Assembly (NCBI GenBank): GCA_903821905.1
Contig: CAIJMQ010000013.1
Coordinates: 1-11,598 of the forward strand
Length of the DNA: 11,598 bases
Origin: an uncultured bacterium
Lineage (GTDB): Bacteria; CAIJMQ01
Direction of reading: 5' to 3'
Shown here: one piece after another, positions 1 to 7,172 of the stretch
How positions within the stretch are numbered: the first letter of the stretch is position 1
Layout of the letters: the number at the start of each line of letters is the position of its first letter
The notes under the pieces: model-generated
Told to the model about the DNA's origin: nothing
Database searches by the model: none
Seen by the model: the letters and a program-made list of their open reading frames with translations, nothing else
Translations under genes and position numbers: made by a program

Positions 1-36
1 GGTTGAAAAAGCTTCTTTTGCGATATGTTCTAACAC
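1..36 (-). CDS. 5' end of an unidentified gene, cut by the window edge
   Basis: Only the first 12 codons are visible (MLEHIAKEAFST), starting at GTG 36-34. The start is supported by a strong Shine-Dalgarno sequence, AAGGAGG on the minus strand at 47-41, four bases upstream of the GTG; an in-frame TTG at 39 is an alternative. The peptide is too short to assign to a family. The gene lies downstream of the comM remnant on the same strand, across an AT-rich gap that could hold its own promoter. That there is a gene start here is inferred from the ribosome binding site and the open frame only. Confidence 0.5.
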   Translation of the reverse strand, partial: MLEHIAKEAFST

Positions 37-72
37 CAAACCTCCTTATCTCATTTAAACAAATATAACTAT

Positions 73-100
73 ATAATATTTATATTATAAAATAAAACAA
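73..100 (-). promoter_or_regulatory. Possible promoter for the gene at the left edge
   Basis: On the minus strand TTGTTT (100-95) and TATTAT (78-73) are separated by 16 bases, upstream of the ribosome binding site at 47-41. The -10 matches the sigma-70 consensus at five of six positions but the -35 is poor. The whole gap 37-172 is very AT-rich and includes a perfect 8-bp A/T inverted repeat (72-79 and 82-89), so chance matches are likely. Nothing else recognisable was seen in this gap. Confidence 0.25.
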
Positions 101-172
101 CTTCTATTATTAAAATAGATGGAAGGTATCCCATAAGAATTGAAGTAACTCCAGAAGGCAGATTCACCATAA

Positions 173-684
173 TTACACCTCAAGGTTTCTATCAAGAACT
201 CTGTACTGGATGGCTTCGGCGATATGAGAGGATTTGATTTCATCTTCACCTTCCAAATCAGCAATTGTTCGACTCACCTTTAATATTTTATGATAGGCTC
301 TGGCACTTAAACCTAATTTTGCCATAGCTTGCTTAAGAAGATTACTGCCAGCTTCATCCACCTTACAGTAAATATTAATGTCCTTGTTGCTCATAAAAGC
401 ATTACAAAAATATTTTTTGTGTTTGAATCTTTCAAGCTGAATTTTTCTTGCTTTGTTTACTCTTTCTTTTATATTCTGAGATTCTTCAGCGTCTTTACTA
501 TCTGAAACCTCAGCAAATTTGAGTGGGGGGACTTCTATTTGTATGTCTATTCTATCAAGTAGAGGGCCTGATATTTTAGAACGATATTTTTGTATCTGGT
601 GTAGAGTGCAAGTGCATTCTTTATCCGGATGAGTGAAATAACCGCAGGGACATCCATGCAGTACAGAATACAAACTTTTTGCCC
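173..684 (-). pseudogene. comM: comM/yifB 3' remnant (Mg-chelatase-like AAA+ ATPase, C-terminal part only)
   Basis: ComM is a hexameric helicase acting in branch migration during natural transformation; the family is usually about 500 residues. Only the last ~165 residues remain: the CPCG...CTC cysteine cluster, the arginine-finger block SGPLLDRIDIQIEVPP, and the C-terminal Mg-chelatase domain (LSARAYHKILKVSRTIADLEG). Walker A and B are absent. Just upstream of CPCG the expected AMNPCPCG is broken: GCATGG precedes TGTCCC where about 5 more bases are expected, and the residues before it read as KFVFCTA in another frame, so a small frame-breaking deletion is inferred. ComM similarity ends near 681 and the HTH gene begins at 685 on the other strand. 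The frame does stay open to a TTG at 712, but that part is antisense to the HTH gene and is not a credible N-terminus. The protein is roughly 60% identical to the second comM copy in this window, judged by eye. Confidence 0.8.
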
Positions 685-1140
685 CCATTAGTGTATACAC
701 TTGAATTATCAATTAACCTGAATGATTTTAAACCATCTTACCCTAAAAATCCACAAACCTTGGGAGAGAGAATAAGAAAGGCGAGGATGGATAAGGGATT
801 ATATGCAAAAGAGCTGGCTAAGTTAATAGGCATTGATGAAGATACAGTGATAAATTGGGAGAAAGACAGGAATATGCCACAATATGGAGATGTCAGGAAT
901 CTGCAAGATACCCTTGATTTAAAACTTCCTGCTGTTCTGATATATAGAGATTATCCCTCTAATCCTATCACGTTTAGCCAAAAATTCAGGCAAAAAAGGT
1001 TAGACTTGAATCTTAGCCAGAAAGAAGCTGCAAAGAAATTAGGGCTTGAAGTTACTACAATTAGAAGACTTGAATGTGAAAAAATGAAGAAACCTCAAAA
1101 AGCTACCATGGGAAAATTGAAGAGTTTCTTACTTGACTGA
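679..1140 (+). CDS. Two-domain HTH (Xre-like) DNA-binding protein, apparently 5'-truncated
   Basis: Read from TTG 679 this gives 153 residues with two Xre/Cro-type helix-turn-helix units: residues ~28-66 (GERIRKARMDKGL, ELAKLIGIDEDTVINWEKD) and ~98-136 (FRQKRLDLNLSQKEAAKKLGLEV). It is presumably a DNA-binding regulator with unknown target. The N-terminal arm PLVYTLELSINLND closely matches residues 11-24 of the HTH protein at 10031-10321, which has ten further residues and a strong ribosome binding site in front. Here similarity starts at CCATTAGT (685) and no Shine-Dalgarno precedes the TTG or the GTG at 691, because the upstream DNA is the comM remnant. I infer that the original start was lost in a rearrangement, so the gene may be silent. 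Its stop lies 1 nt from the convergent phoU stop. The HTH fold is clear; activity is doubtful. Confidence 0.7.
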   Translation: MPPLVYTLELSINLNDFKPSYPKNPQTLGERIRKARMDKGLYAKELAKLIGIDEDTVINWEKDRNMPQYGDVRNLQDTLDLKLPAVLIYRDYPSNPITFSQKFRQKRLDLNLSQKEAAKKLGLEVTTIRRLECEKMKKPQKATMGKLKSFLLD

Positions 1141-1141
1141 A

Positions 1142-1810
1142 CTATTCCAATTTTTCAGGATGATGCCTTACTACTTTGGCTTTAACCATATAAACAACAT
1201 CTTCTGCAATATTTGTCGCATGGTCACAGATACGCTCAAGATGACGGGCAATAAGAAGTAGTGACACTGCGCGGCTGGCAGTTGAAGGGTCACGGCTCAT
1301 ATAATCATTAACTAATTCTTCCTGCACACGATTACGAAGTTGGTCTGCTTCTGAATCAGATAAAATTACTTTTTTAGCTAAATCCACATCTTTTTTGATA
1401 AAAGCATCTATAGAGTTGTGAACCATTTTTTGCGCAATAGCAGATAATTTGGGTATATCTATGAGTGGTTTCAGTAAGGGTTTATCTACTAACTCCAAAA
1501 CTCGTTGGCAGATATCTACCGCTAAGTCCGCAATACGCTCTAATTCCGCATTTAGCTTCATCCCCGTAGTTATAAAACGCAGGTCTTGAGCAACGGGTTG
1601 ATGTTTTGCAATTAAATCTATACACTTCTCGTCTATCTTTAACTCCAGCGCATCAACCCGAACATCATTATCCATTACGCTTTGTGCCATTTTTTTGTCG
1701 CGATTTCTGAGTGACTCTATAGATTTAAAAATCGCCTCTTCTGCAAAAGTGCTCATCTTCAATATTTCATTCTTTAACTCGTATAGTTCTTCATCGAAAT
1801 GGGTAGCCAT
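1142..1810 (-). CDS. phoU: PhoU, phosphate-signalling regulator
   Basis: PhoU is a cytoplasmic protein that links the Pst transporter to PhoR and keeps the Pho response off when phosphate is plentiful. The 222-residue length is typical. Two tandem three-helix PhoU repeats are visible, each with the metal-binding motif: ELERIADLAVDI at 89-100 (E91, D95) and HLERICDHATNIAED at 190-204 (E192, D196). The conserved QPVAQDLRFI segment is at 71-80. The ATG follows the arsC stop after 1 nt with a GGGGG ribosome binding site inside the arsC end, so it is the last gene of the pstSCAB-arsC-phoU operon. No terminator hairpin can fit before the convergent HTH gene, whose stop is 1 nt away. Identification is secure. 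Confidence 0.96.
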   Translation of the reverse strand: MATHFDEELYELKNEILKMSTFAEEAIFKSIESLRNRDKKMAQSVMDNDVRVDALELKIDEKCIDLIAKHQPVAQDLRFITTGMKLNAELERIADLAVDICQRVLELVDKPLLKPLIDIPKLSAIAQKMVHNSIDAFIKKDVDLAKKVILSDSEADQLRNRVQEELVNDYMSRDPSTASRAVSLLLIARHLERICDHATNIAEDVVYMVKAKVVRHHPEKLE

Positions 1811-1811
1811 T

Positions 1812-2216
1812 TTATCCCCCTGATTTTAATTTGATTTCTTGTATCAATCCTTTTACTTTATCCTCTATAAAATCTCTTATCTTCCTGAAATATTCTATAT
1901 CTTTTCCTTTTGGGTCATCAATATGCCAATCAATGTGTTCTTTTGCAGGTATAAAAGGACATACATCCCCACAACCCAAAGTAATTACATAATCAAAAGT
2001 TGTTATGGGTAAATCTTTAAAACCCTTGGGTTTATAAGACGAGATGTTGATGCCAAGTTCTTCCATAACTTTTATTGCATCCGGGTTTATTTTCTGAGAA
2101 GGTTTGGAACCTGCACTATATGGTTCTAAAATATCTTTACCAAACTTTCTGGCAAAACCTTCAGCCATCTGGCTGCGACAAGAATTCTCTATACAAACAA
2201 ATAAAACTTTTTTCAT
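1812..2216 (-). CDS. arsC: Arsenate reductase, thioredoxin-type ArsC (LMW phosphatase fold)
   Basis: Reduces arsenate to arsenite in the cytoplasm. The 134-residue protein has the low-molecular-weight tyrosine phosphatase P-loop C-X5-R (C8-IENS-C13-R14-S15) and the general-acid DDP motif (D100, D101, P102). It has extra cysteines C82 and C86 in LGCGDVCP. The set C8, C82 and C86 matches the nucleophile plus redox relay of thioredoxin-coupled ArsC, although the S. aureus pI258 enzyme has a longer C-X6-C spacing; the short GCGDxCP form also occurs in related reductases, so the electron donor is uncertain. A plain protein tyrosine phosphatase is less likely because of those cysteines. The gene sits 3 nt after pstB and 1 nt before phoU, so it must be co-transcribed with the phosphate transporter, which also admits arsenate. 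No arsR, arsB or acr3 gene is present here. Confidence 0.9.
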   Translation of the reverse strand: MKKVLFVCIENSCRSQMAEGFARKFGKDILEPYSAGSKPSQKINPDAIKVMEELGINISSYKPKGFKDLPITTFDYVITLGCGDVCPFIPAKEHIDWHIDDPKGKDIEYFRKIRDFIEDKVKGLIQEIKLKSGG

Positions 2217-2219
2217 ATT

Positions 2220-2981
2220 TTAACCAAACCTTCCTGTAATATAGTCTTCGGTTCTTTTATCTTTTGGCGCCTTAAAGATAGTCCCTGTCCTATCAAACTC
2301 TATTAACTCGCCTAAAAGAAAAAATCCAGTGTAGTCTGAGACACGTGCCGCCTGTTGCATATTATGTGTAACTATAACAATAGTATAATCTTTTTTTAAC
2401 TCTAAAAGTAATTCCTCGATTTTTCTAGTAGAAATAGGGTCAAGGCTGGCGCACGGTTCATCAAAAAGAAGTACTTCCGGATCAACCGCAAGACATCTGG
2501 CAATGCAAAGCCGTTGCTGTTGTCCCCCGGACAGTTTTAAGGCACTGTCATGCAATCTATCTTTTACCTCTTCCCATAGAGCTGCTTTTTGAAGTGATTT
2601 AACAACTGTTTCTTCAATAAAGCTTTTATTTTTTATGGCATTTACTACCAATCCGTAACTTACGTTTTCAAAAATAGTTTTTGGGAAAGGGTTTGGTTTT
2701 TGGAATACCATACCAACACGCTTTCTAAGTTCTACTGGATCCATACAGGAGCTGAAAATATCCTGCTCATCTAAATAAATTCGCCCGGTTAATGTAGTGT
2801 TGGGAATAAGTTCATTCATGCGATTAAGCAATCTAATGAACGTTGATTTTCCACACCCTGAAGGGCCAATTATTGCGGTGATTCGGTTGCTAAGAATACC
2901 CAAATTTATATCTTTTAGGGCGCGGTGCTTGCCATAGAAAAAATTAACATCCTGCACTCTAATTTTTATTTCTTTATCCAT
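2220..2981 (-). CDS. pstB: PstB, phosphate ABC transporter ATPase
   Basis: Cytoplasmic ATPase of the PstSCAB high-affinity phosphate importer. From ATG 2981 it has 253 residues, normal for PstB, with Walker [10 protein letters not shown] (39-47), Q-loop (Q94 in [10 protein letters not shown]), signature LSGGQQQR (150-157), Walker B LLFDEP (171-176), D-loop SLD and H-loop His206 (VTHN). The frame is open further upstream to 3035, but that stretch overlaps pstA and lacks family similarity. The ATG at 2981 has an AGAGGAG ribosome binding site and overlaps the pstA end by 8 nt, a usual arrangement for translational coupling. All catalytic motifs are intact. Confidence 0.97.
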   Translation of the reverse strand: MDKEIKIRVQDVNFFYGKHRALKDINLGILSNRITAIIGPSGCGKSTFIRLLNRMNELIPNTTLTGRIYLDEQDIFSSCMDPVELRKRVGMVFQKPNPFPKTIFENVSYGLVVNAIKNKSFIEETVVKSLQKAALWEEVKDRLHDSALKLSGGQQQRLCIARCLAVDPEVLLFDEPCASLDPISTRKIEELLLELKKDYTIVIVTHNMQQAARVSDYTGFFLLGELIEFDRTGTIFKAPKDKRTEDYITGRFG

Positions 2982-3825
2982 GGTAAGAACTCCTCTGTTT
3001 CTGGCGTAAAAAAATCGCAATAAAAGAAACTGCAAGAACCAGAATCAAAAGAAGCAAACTACATCCATATGCAATCGCAGTTTGTTTTTCCGGGTGTGTG
3101 CCTTCTGTCATAAGCGCATATATATGATATGGCAGTGCCATTACTTCAGAGAAAATAGATTTAGGGAAACCCCTTATGTAGAATGCCGCCGCTGTAAATA
3201 AAATAGGAGCTGTTTCACCTGCAATCCTTCCTATACTTAAGATTACACCGGTAAGTATACCGGGTGTAGCAGCAGGTAAAACTATCCTTTTTATTGTTTG
3301 CCATTTAGTTGCACCCAATGCTAAAGATGCCTCGCGTAAGGACTGAGGTACCGCCAACAGAGCTTCCTGAGTTGCAGAAATAATTACCGGCAGTGCCAAA
3401 ATCCCAAGTGTTAGACTGCCGGAAAGAATAGATACTCCGAAACCAAACAATTTTACAAATACTGCTAAGCCAAATAATCCAAAAACAACCGACGGAACCC
3501 CAGCTAAATTGTTTACTCCCATTCTAATAAGATTGACAACGTAACCCTGAGGAGAATACTCACAGAGATAAATCGCACAAGCCAATCCTAAAGGCAAGGA
3601 GAACAAAATTGCACCCAGAGTAAGATATAATGTGCCTAAAATAGCCGGCGCCACACCTCCTTCTGTCATGGCATTACGCGGCCCTTGCGTTAAAAATTCC
3701 CAAGAAATAACTTTTATGCCTCTTGCTCCCACAAAATAAATAATCAAGAATAAGAATAAAATAGTGATAGCCATAAAAAATCCTAAAAAACTAAAACCTA
3801 TTTTTTGTGTAATATCTTTTCTCAT
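2974..3825 (-). CDS. pstA: PstA, phosphate ABC transporter permease
   Basis: Inner-membrane permease that pairs with PstC to form the phosphate channel. The 283 residues contain about six hydrophobic segments, the first at ~11-33 and the last at ~250-273. The EAA coupling loop that docks on PstB is at 165-185 ([11 protein letters not shown]... followed by RIVLPA). [16 protein letters not shown] (105-120) and [12 protein letters not shown] (199-210) are typical PstA stretches. The start codon overlaps the pstC stop as ATGA (4-nt overlap) and the end overlaps pstB by 8 nt, so the three genes are translationally linked. PstA is told from PstC by this sequence and by its position directly before pstB. 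Confidence 0.96.
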   Translation of the reverse strand: MRKDITQKIGFSFLGFFMAITILFLFLIIYFVGARGIKVISWEFLTQGPRNAMTEGGVAPAILGTLYLTLGAILFSLPLGLACAIYLCEYSPQGYVVNLIRMGVNNLAGVPSVVFGLFGLAVFVKLFGFGVSILSGSLTLGILALPVIISATQEALLAVPQSLREASLALGATKWQTIKRIVLPAATPGILTGVILSIGRIAGETAPILFTAAAFYIRGFPKSIFSEVMALPYHIYALMTEGTHPEKQTAIAYGCSLLLLILVLAVSFIAIFLRQKQRSSYHG

Positions 3826-4706
3826 CCTGCAAGCCCCAGTTTTAATCTGAATCTTCTACTTACTAGTTCAGCAATAATATTAAAGATGAAAGTAATTAAA
3901 AATAGAACAAGTGCAATAGCAAAAAGCGCATGATAATGCGGACTTCCCATTGAAGCTTCTCCCATCTCGGCGGCGATTGTCGCAGTCATAGGTCGTACCG
4001 GGTCAAAGAATGATTTTGGTATTACTGCCGCTCCTCCAGCAACCATAAGCACGGTCATTGTTTCACCTACTGCACGGCTCATTCCTAAAATGATTGCCGT
4101 TGAAATTCCAGAACCAGCTGCAGGTATAACTACCCGAGTAAGCGTCTGCCATCTGTTTGCGCCTAAGGCGAAAGAGGCTTCTCTAAAAGTGCGAGGGACA
4201 TAGCTAAGTGCATCTTCGGCGATACTACATATGGTTGGAGTTGCCATAATTCCTAAAGTTAAACTGGCAGTAAAAGCACAAAGACCAATTGGTAAATGCA
4301 GTAATTTTTGCAAGAAAGGTGCCAGAATTACCATTCCGAAAAAGCCATATACAATCGAAGGGATACCAGCCAGGATTTCAACCATCGGTTTTAATATGGC
4401 TTTTTGTCTATTGCTGGCAAGTTCGTTAAGATAAAGTGCACTTCCTACACCTAAAGGTACGCATACAAGCATTGCTCCTAAGCAAACCCAGACAGAAGCC
4501 AATATCAAAGGCAGGATCCCAAATTCCGCTGGTGAATATGTCGGATACCAAAACTTTCCGAAAATAAATTGGAAAGGTGTAACAATTTTAAATATAGGCA
4601 GTGCTTCTTTAAAAAGTACAATTACTATACCGACAAGAAATATCAAAGAAGCAAAAGCAAGGGCTGCAAAACACCATTTATATATATTCTCTCTTATACG
4701 GCTCAT
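3822..4706 (-). CDS. pstC: PstC, phosphate ABC transporter permease
   Basis: Second inner-membrane permease subunit of the Pst importer. The 294 residues have about six hydrophobic segments, with a first long one at ~12-33, the conserved EILAGIPSIVYGFFGM (110-125), an EAA loop at 176-197 (EASFALGANRW... RVVIPA) and SRAVGETMTVLMVAGG (210-225). It starts at ATG 4706. Unlike its neighbours it has no clear Shine-Dalgarno: the bases just upstream are AT-rich and include the palindrome AACATGTT. It lies 82 nt downstream of pstS across a hairpin, so its expression may be lower than that of pstS, as is common for binding protein versus permease. Confidence 0.95.
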   Translation of the reverse strand: MSRIRENIYKWCFAALAFASLIFLVGIVIVLFKEALPIFKIVTPFQFIFGKFWYPTYSPAEFGILPLILASVWVCLGAMLVCVPLGVGSALYLNELASNRQKAILKPMVEILAGIPSIVYGFFGMVILAPFLQKLLHLPIGLCAFTASLTLGIMATPTICSIAEDALSYVPRTFREASFALGANRWQTLTRVVIPAAGSGISTAIILGMSRAVGETMTVLMVAGGAAVIPKSFFDPVRPMTATIAAEMGEASMGSPHYHALFAIALVLFLITFIFNIIAELVSRRFRLKLGLAG

Positions 4707-4733
4707 AAATATAACATGTTAAATTGCTAAGTT

Positions 4734-4763
4734 TGCGAGCAACAGCTCAAGCCGTTGCTCGCA
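4734..4763 (-). terminator. Intercistronic hairpin between pstS and pstC
   Basis: A perfect 10-bp inverted repeat (TGCGAGCAAC at 4734-4743 and GTTGCTCGCA at 4754-4763) with a 10-nt loop. It lies 26 nt beyond the pstS stop and 28 nt before the pstC start. On the transcribed minus strand it is not followed by a run of T, so it is not a classical intrinsic terminator. It more likely acts as a partial terminator or 3'-end stabiliser that leaves more pstS than pstCAB mRNA. The stem is far more GC-rich than its surroundings, which argues against chance. Confidence 0.65.
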
Positions 4764-4788
4764 GGGGTTAAGGAGAGTTGTTTGTTTT

Positions 4789-5604
4789 TTATTTTAACCC
4801 CACAAAACCTTCCTCTTCTACTAATTTTTGGCCTTCGGCGCTCTTTATAAAATCAATCAATTCTTTAGCTAATCCTTTAGGTGTTCCATTTGTATACATA
4901 AACAAAGGTCTACCTATTGGATATTTATTGGTAAGTACTGTATCTTTTGTGGGCATTATTCCATCAATAGATAATGCTTTTACAGATGAAGAAATGAACC
5001 CTAATCCCACATATCCAATTGCACCAGGTGTGCTCGCTACAGTAGAAGAAACTGCCTGATTTGAGGCTTGCATTAAAGCATCCGTTCTGACTTTTTCGTT
5101 ATTTAAAACCAATGCACCAAATGCCTCAAAGGTGCCACTTGAAGTATCACGTGAGATAACTACTATCTTTTGGTCACCCCCACCTAATTGTGACCAGTTT
5201 GAGATTTTTCCAGTATAAATGTCTTTAACCTGATTCTTGGTTAAGGCGCTTATTTTATTCGTGGGATGGGCAATCACAGCAATACCATCCATGGCTATGA
5301 CGTGCGCTTTTATATCTCTGCCATTGCTAGCAGCTTTTTCTAATTCAGCGCTTTGTATAGGCCGTGAAGAATCGGCAATGTCACATGTCCCATCAATTAT
5401 TGAAGCAATCCCAACACCAGAGCCTCCCCCACGCACAATTATATCGGCTGAAGGATTTTTTTGCATAAATACCTCTGCTGTTCTTTGAGCAATCGGCAAA
5501 ACCGTTGTTGAACCTGCCAACACAATCTTTTCCGCAGCATGGGATAGAAACGAAAATCCCAAAAGAAATCCCATCAGGGTTACTACTGTAATTAGCTTTT
5601 TCAT
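4789..5604 (-). CDS. pstS: PstS, periplasmic phosphate-binding protein
   Basis: Captures phosphate in the periplasm and delivers it to PstCA. The 271-residue precursor has a Sec signal peptide (MKK, hydrophobic core ~4-20, likely cleavage after SHA at residue 23). Ligand-loop motifs are visible: AGSTT (30-34), RGGGSGVG (58-65), DSSR (78-81) and SRDTSSGTFEAF (151-162). The C-terminus EGFVGLK is usual for short PstS proteins. There is no lipobox cysteine after the signal, so it is predicted soluble. The start ATG has a strong AAAGGAGG ribosome binding site. A Pho-box-like array and a -10 box lie directly upstream, so it is the first gene of its own phosphate-controlled transcript. Confidence 0.96.
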   Translation of the reverse strand: MKKLITVVTLMGFLLGFSFLSHAAEKIVLAGSTTVLPIAQRTAEVFMQKNPSADIIVRGGGSGVGIASIIDGTCDIADSSRPIQSAELEKAASNGRDIKAHVIAMDGIAVIAHPTNKISALTKNQVKDIYTGKISNWSQLGGGDQKIVVISRDTSSGTFEAFGALVLNNEKVRTDALMQASNQAVSSTVASTPGAIGYVGLGFISSSVKALSIDGIMPTKDTVLTNKYPIGRPLFMYTNGTPKGLAKELIDFIKSAEGQKLVEEEGFVGLK

Positions 5605-5629
5605 CGTATCCTCCTTTTTCTATTCCAAT

Positions 5630-5682
5630 TTTATACTCTTAATTATTATTTGATATTAAGTTTATGTAAAATCTATGTAAAA
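5630..5682 (-). promoter_or_regulatory. Pho-box array and -10 box of the pstS promoter
   Basis: On the minus strand two identical 7-mers TTTTACA (5682-5676 and 5671-5665) are spaced 4 nt apart. CTTAATA (5660-5654) and a weaker ATAATAA (5649-5643) follow at the same spacing, giving four units with an 11-bp period. This is the 7-4-7 layout of PhoB half-sites; the sequence differs from the E. coli CTGTCAT consensus but keeps the form T-x-x-C-A-T in the first two units. A -10 box TATAAA (5635-5630) begins 7 nt after the last unit with no good -35, as expected for a PhoB-activated promoter. PhoB binding is inferred from the pattern and from the downstream pstS. Confidence 0.75.
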
Positions 5683-5691
5683 TTTATTTCG

Positions 5692-6984
5692 TTAAAACTT
5701 CATATTCCAATCTACTTGTACTACACCCTCAGGAGTATGGGGACTTTCTAACATCTGAGTGCGGTAAATATCAAATGAAAGCCAGGTGTTTTTAGCAAGA
5801 CCATACTGGAATATTAGTTCGTGCCCTTCTATGTCTGTTTTACCCCCCATACGGTCTGAATCCGGTAATATATCCAAAACTGCATCTTTTTCTAAACTGG
5901 CATAATTATAAGAAATTTGCCAATCTCCATGGTTTGCAATACTTGCAGCACCCAAACCTAAGCCAACCATATATCCTTCATTATGTGGTTTAGCATCTGT
6001 AAGCATATTTTTCACATATTCACCGAAGAAATTAAGCTGGGGAACATCGGCAAATAAGTTAAAATCCTTGAATGGTGTATTTATTGTGAGCTGAAAGGCA
6101 GGCATTATATTCGTAATATCTTGCCGGGGAGTACAAGTAGTCCCGGCGGACCAAGAATTGCTCGCGGAGCTACCCTTTAAGGCAGGATGTCCTGTACTAT
6201 GCCCAACCTCAAAATCATCATAAGCTAAAGCTGCTTTTAAAGAGATTCTATCGTTAAAACTATAGATGATACCGGGTTGGACATGGAATAAGACGTCATC
6301 TTTTTTAGATGCGTCCTCTTGTAAAACAAGAAAGTCTCCTTTAACAAAGAAAATTGTAGCAGGATTCAATTGCTTGGAGACGTCAAGCACAACTCCTTCG
6401 GGAGTTATATCAGTGTCCCACATCAAATCTCCCGGCTCCCACAGCGCATCTTTTAACAATACCTTTCCTCCTATAACATTCAGCCACGGTGTAGCCATAT
6501 ATTTTGCGTAGGCATAGTCTAAATCTATAGGGTGTTTTGAGAACGAATCTGTAAAAGTTTGGTTTGTGGAACGGATGTAATCTTTATTAACTGTGGAACC
6601 TCCTGTATCACTAAGACCAGTTGCTAATCCTGCGCTGATTAATAACTTGTCGTTAGCTTTATAATCTGTCCCTAATCTAAGTCTAATCCGCCCTCTATTT
6701 CTATCGTCAGCATTTTCATTCACATGGTCATTCTGATATCTTAATCTAAAATCTCCTTTCATCTTTACATTCTGCACCCACTGTGGAAGGCTTGAAGATT
6801 TTCCTTCAGCTACATCCTTTTTAACTTGTTCTTCTGTTTCTGTTTTTATTTCCTGTGCTTCACCAGCACTTAAAACTCCTTTTTCAACTAACTTTTGCAA
6901 AAGAATATCCACGTCACTCGCAAATACCCTACCTGTAAACAACATCATTACGGACACCAACATTGTTAAGAACTTCTTTTTCAT
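5692..6984 (-). CDS. Putative outer-membrane porin, likely for phosphate uptake
   Basis: A 430-residue precursor with a signal peptide (MKKKFLTMLVSVMMLFTGRVFA, likely cleavage after residue 22). A charged helical segment (~25-62, rich in E, K and Q) is next and may form a coiled coil or bind peptidoglycan, then a long barrel-like region with alternating aromatic and polar strands such as GDFRLRYQND (77-86). It ends WNMKF with the C-terminal phenylalanine recognised by the barrel-assembly machinery. This is the layout of the 'putative porin' group of diderm bacteria; I cannot assign a closer family. It starts at ATG 6984 after a GGAGGAAGG ribosome binding site. Its place between phoR and pstS, downstream of a Pho-box-like array, suggests a role like that of PhoE or OprP, but specificity for phosphate is inference. 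Confidence 0.85.
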   Translation of the reverse strand: MKKKFLTMLVSVMMLFTGRVFASDVDILLQKLVEKGVLSAGEAQEIKTETEEQVKKDVAEGKSSSLPQWVQNVKMKGDFRLRYQNDHVNENADDRNRGRIRLRLGTDYKANDKLLISAGLATGLSDTGGSTVNKDYIRSTNQTFTDSFSKHPIDLDYAYAKYMATPWLNVIGGKVLLKDALWEPGDLMWDTDITPEGVVLDVSKQLNPATIFFVKGDFLVLQEDASKKDDVLFHVQPGIIYSFNDRISLKAALAYDDFEVGHSTGHPALKGSSASNSWSAGTTCTPRQDITNIMPAFQLTINTPFKDFNLFADVPQLNFFGEYVKNMLTDAKPHNEGYMVGLGLGAASIANHGDWQISYNYASLEKDAVLDILPDSDRMGGKTDIEGHELIFQYGLAKNTWLSFDIYRTQMLESPHTPEGVVQVDWNMKF

Positions 6985-7172
6985 GCTCCCTTCCTCCTTT
7001 TCTTTTTCCTATAATTAAGTGATACACCCCATCTTTTCTTTTTACTATAGATGTGTGGAACAACTGACGTTTAGTTTCTTTTAAAGAAATATTTGCCACC
7101 CCATTTTTTACCCCTCCTTTCTTAATGGTTTCCATTTCAATTGAATGCATATAAATTAAAACCTCTTCCGAT
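6985..7172 (-). other. Leader region between the small gene and the porin, with a possible 7-codon ORF and a longer basic ORF
   Basis: This 188-nt stretch separates the small gene from the porin. A ribosome binding site AGGAGGGG precedes ATG 7104, which opens a 7-codon ORF (MGWQIFL, stop at 7083-7081); it could be a leader peptide or chance. In another frame an open stretch runs from ATG 7150 to 6929 (73 residues, very basic, e.g. SIVKRKDGVYHLIIGKRKGG), overlapping the porin start by 56 nt. It has only a weak distant ribosome binding site and no recognisable domain, so I do not call it a gene. No convincing hairpin was found by eye. Confidence 0.3.

Noticed and set aside
72-89. Perfect 8-bp inverted repeat made only of A and T
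   Set aside because: It is in a very AT-rich gap where such repeats are expected by chance, and the stem would be weak.
91-237. Plus-strand open frame with a protein-like reading (IKIDGRYPIRIEVTPEGRF, then TIITPQGF)
   Set aside because: It has no start codon or ribosome binding site, begins right after a stop and runs antisense into the comM remnant. It could be a trace of a lost gene, but I recognise no family.
2982-3035. Longer pstB reading frame with an 18-residue N-terminal extension
   Set aside because: The extension lies within the pstA coding region, has no PstB similarity, and ATG 2981 has the ribosome binding site.
4764-4796. T-rich stretch to the right of the pstS-pstC hairpin read as a plus-strand intrinsic terminator
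   Set aside because: The T-run begins more than 14 nt after the stem and no plus-strand gene precedes it.
4231-5488. Several plus-strand open frames within pstC and pstS
   Set aside because: They are antisense to well-conserved transporter genes and have no ribosome binding sites or recognisable motifs.
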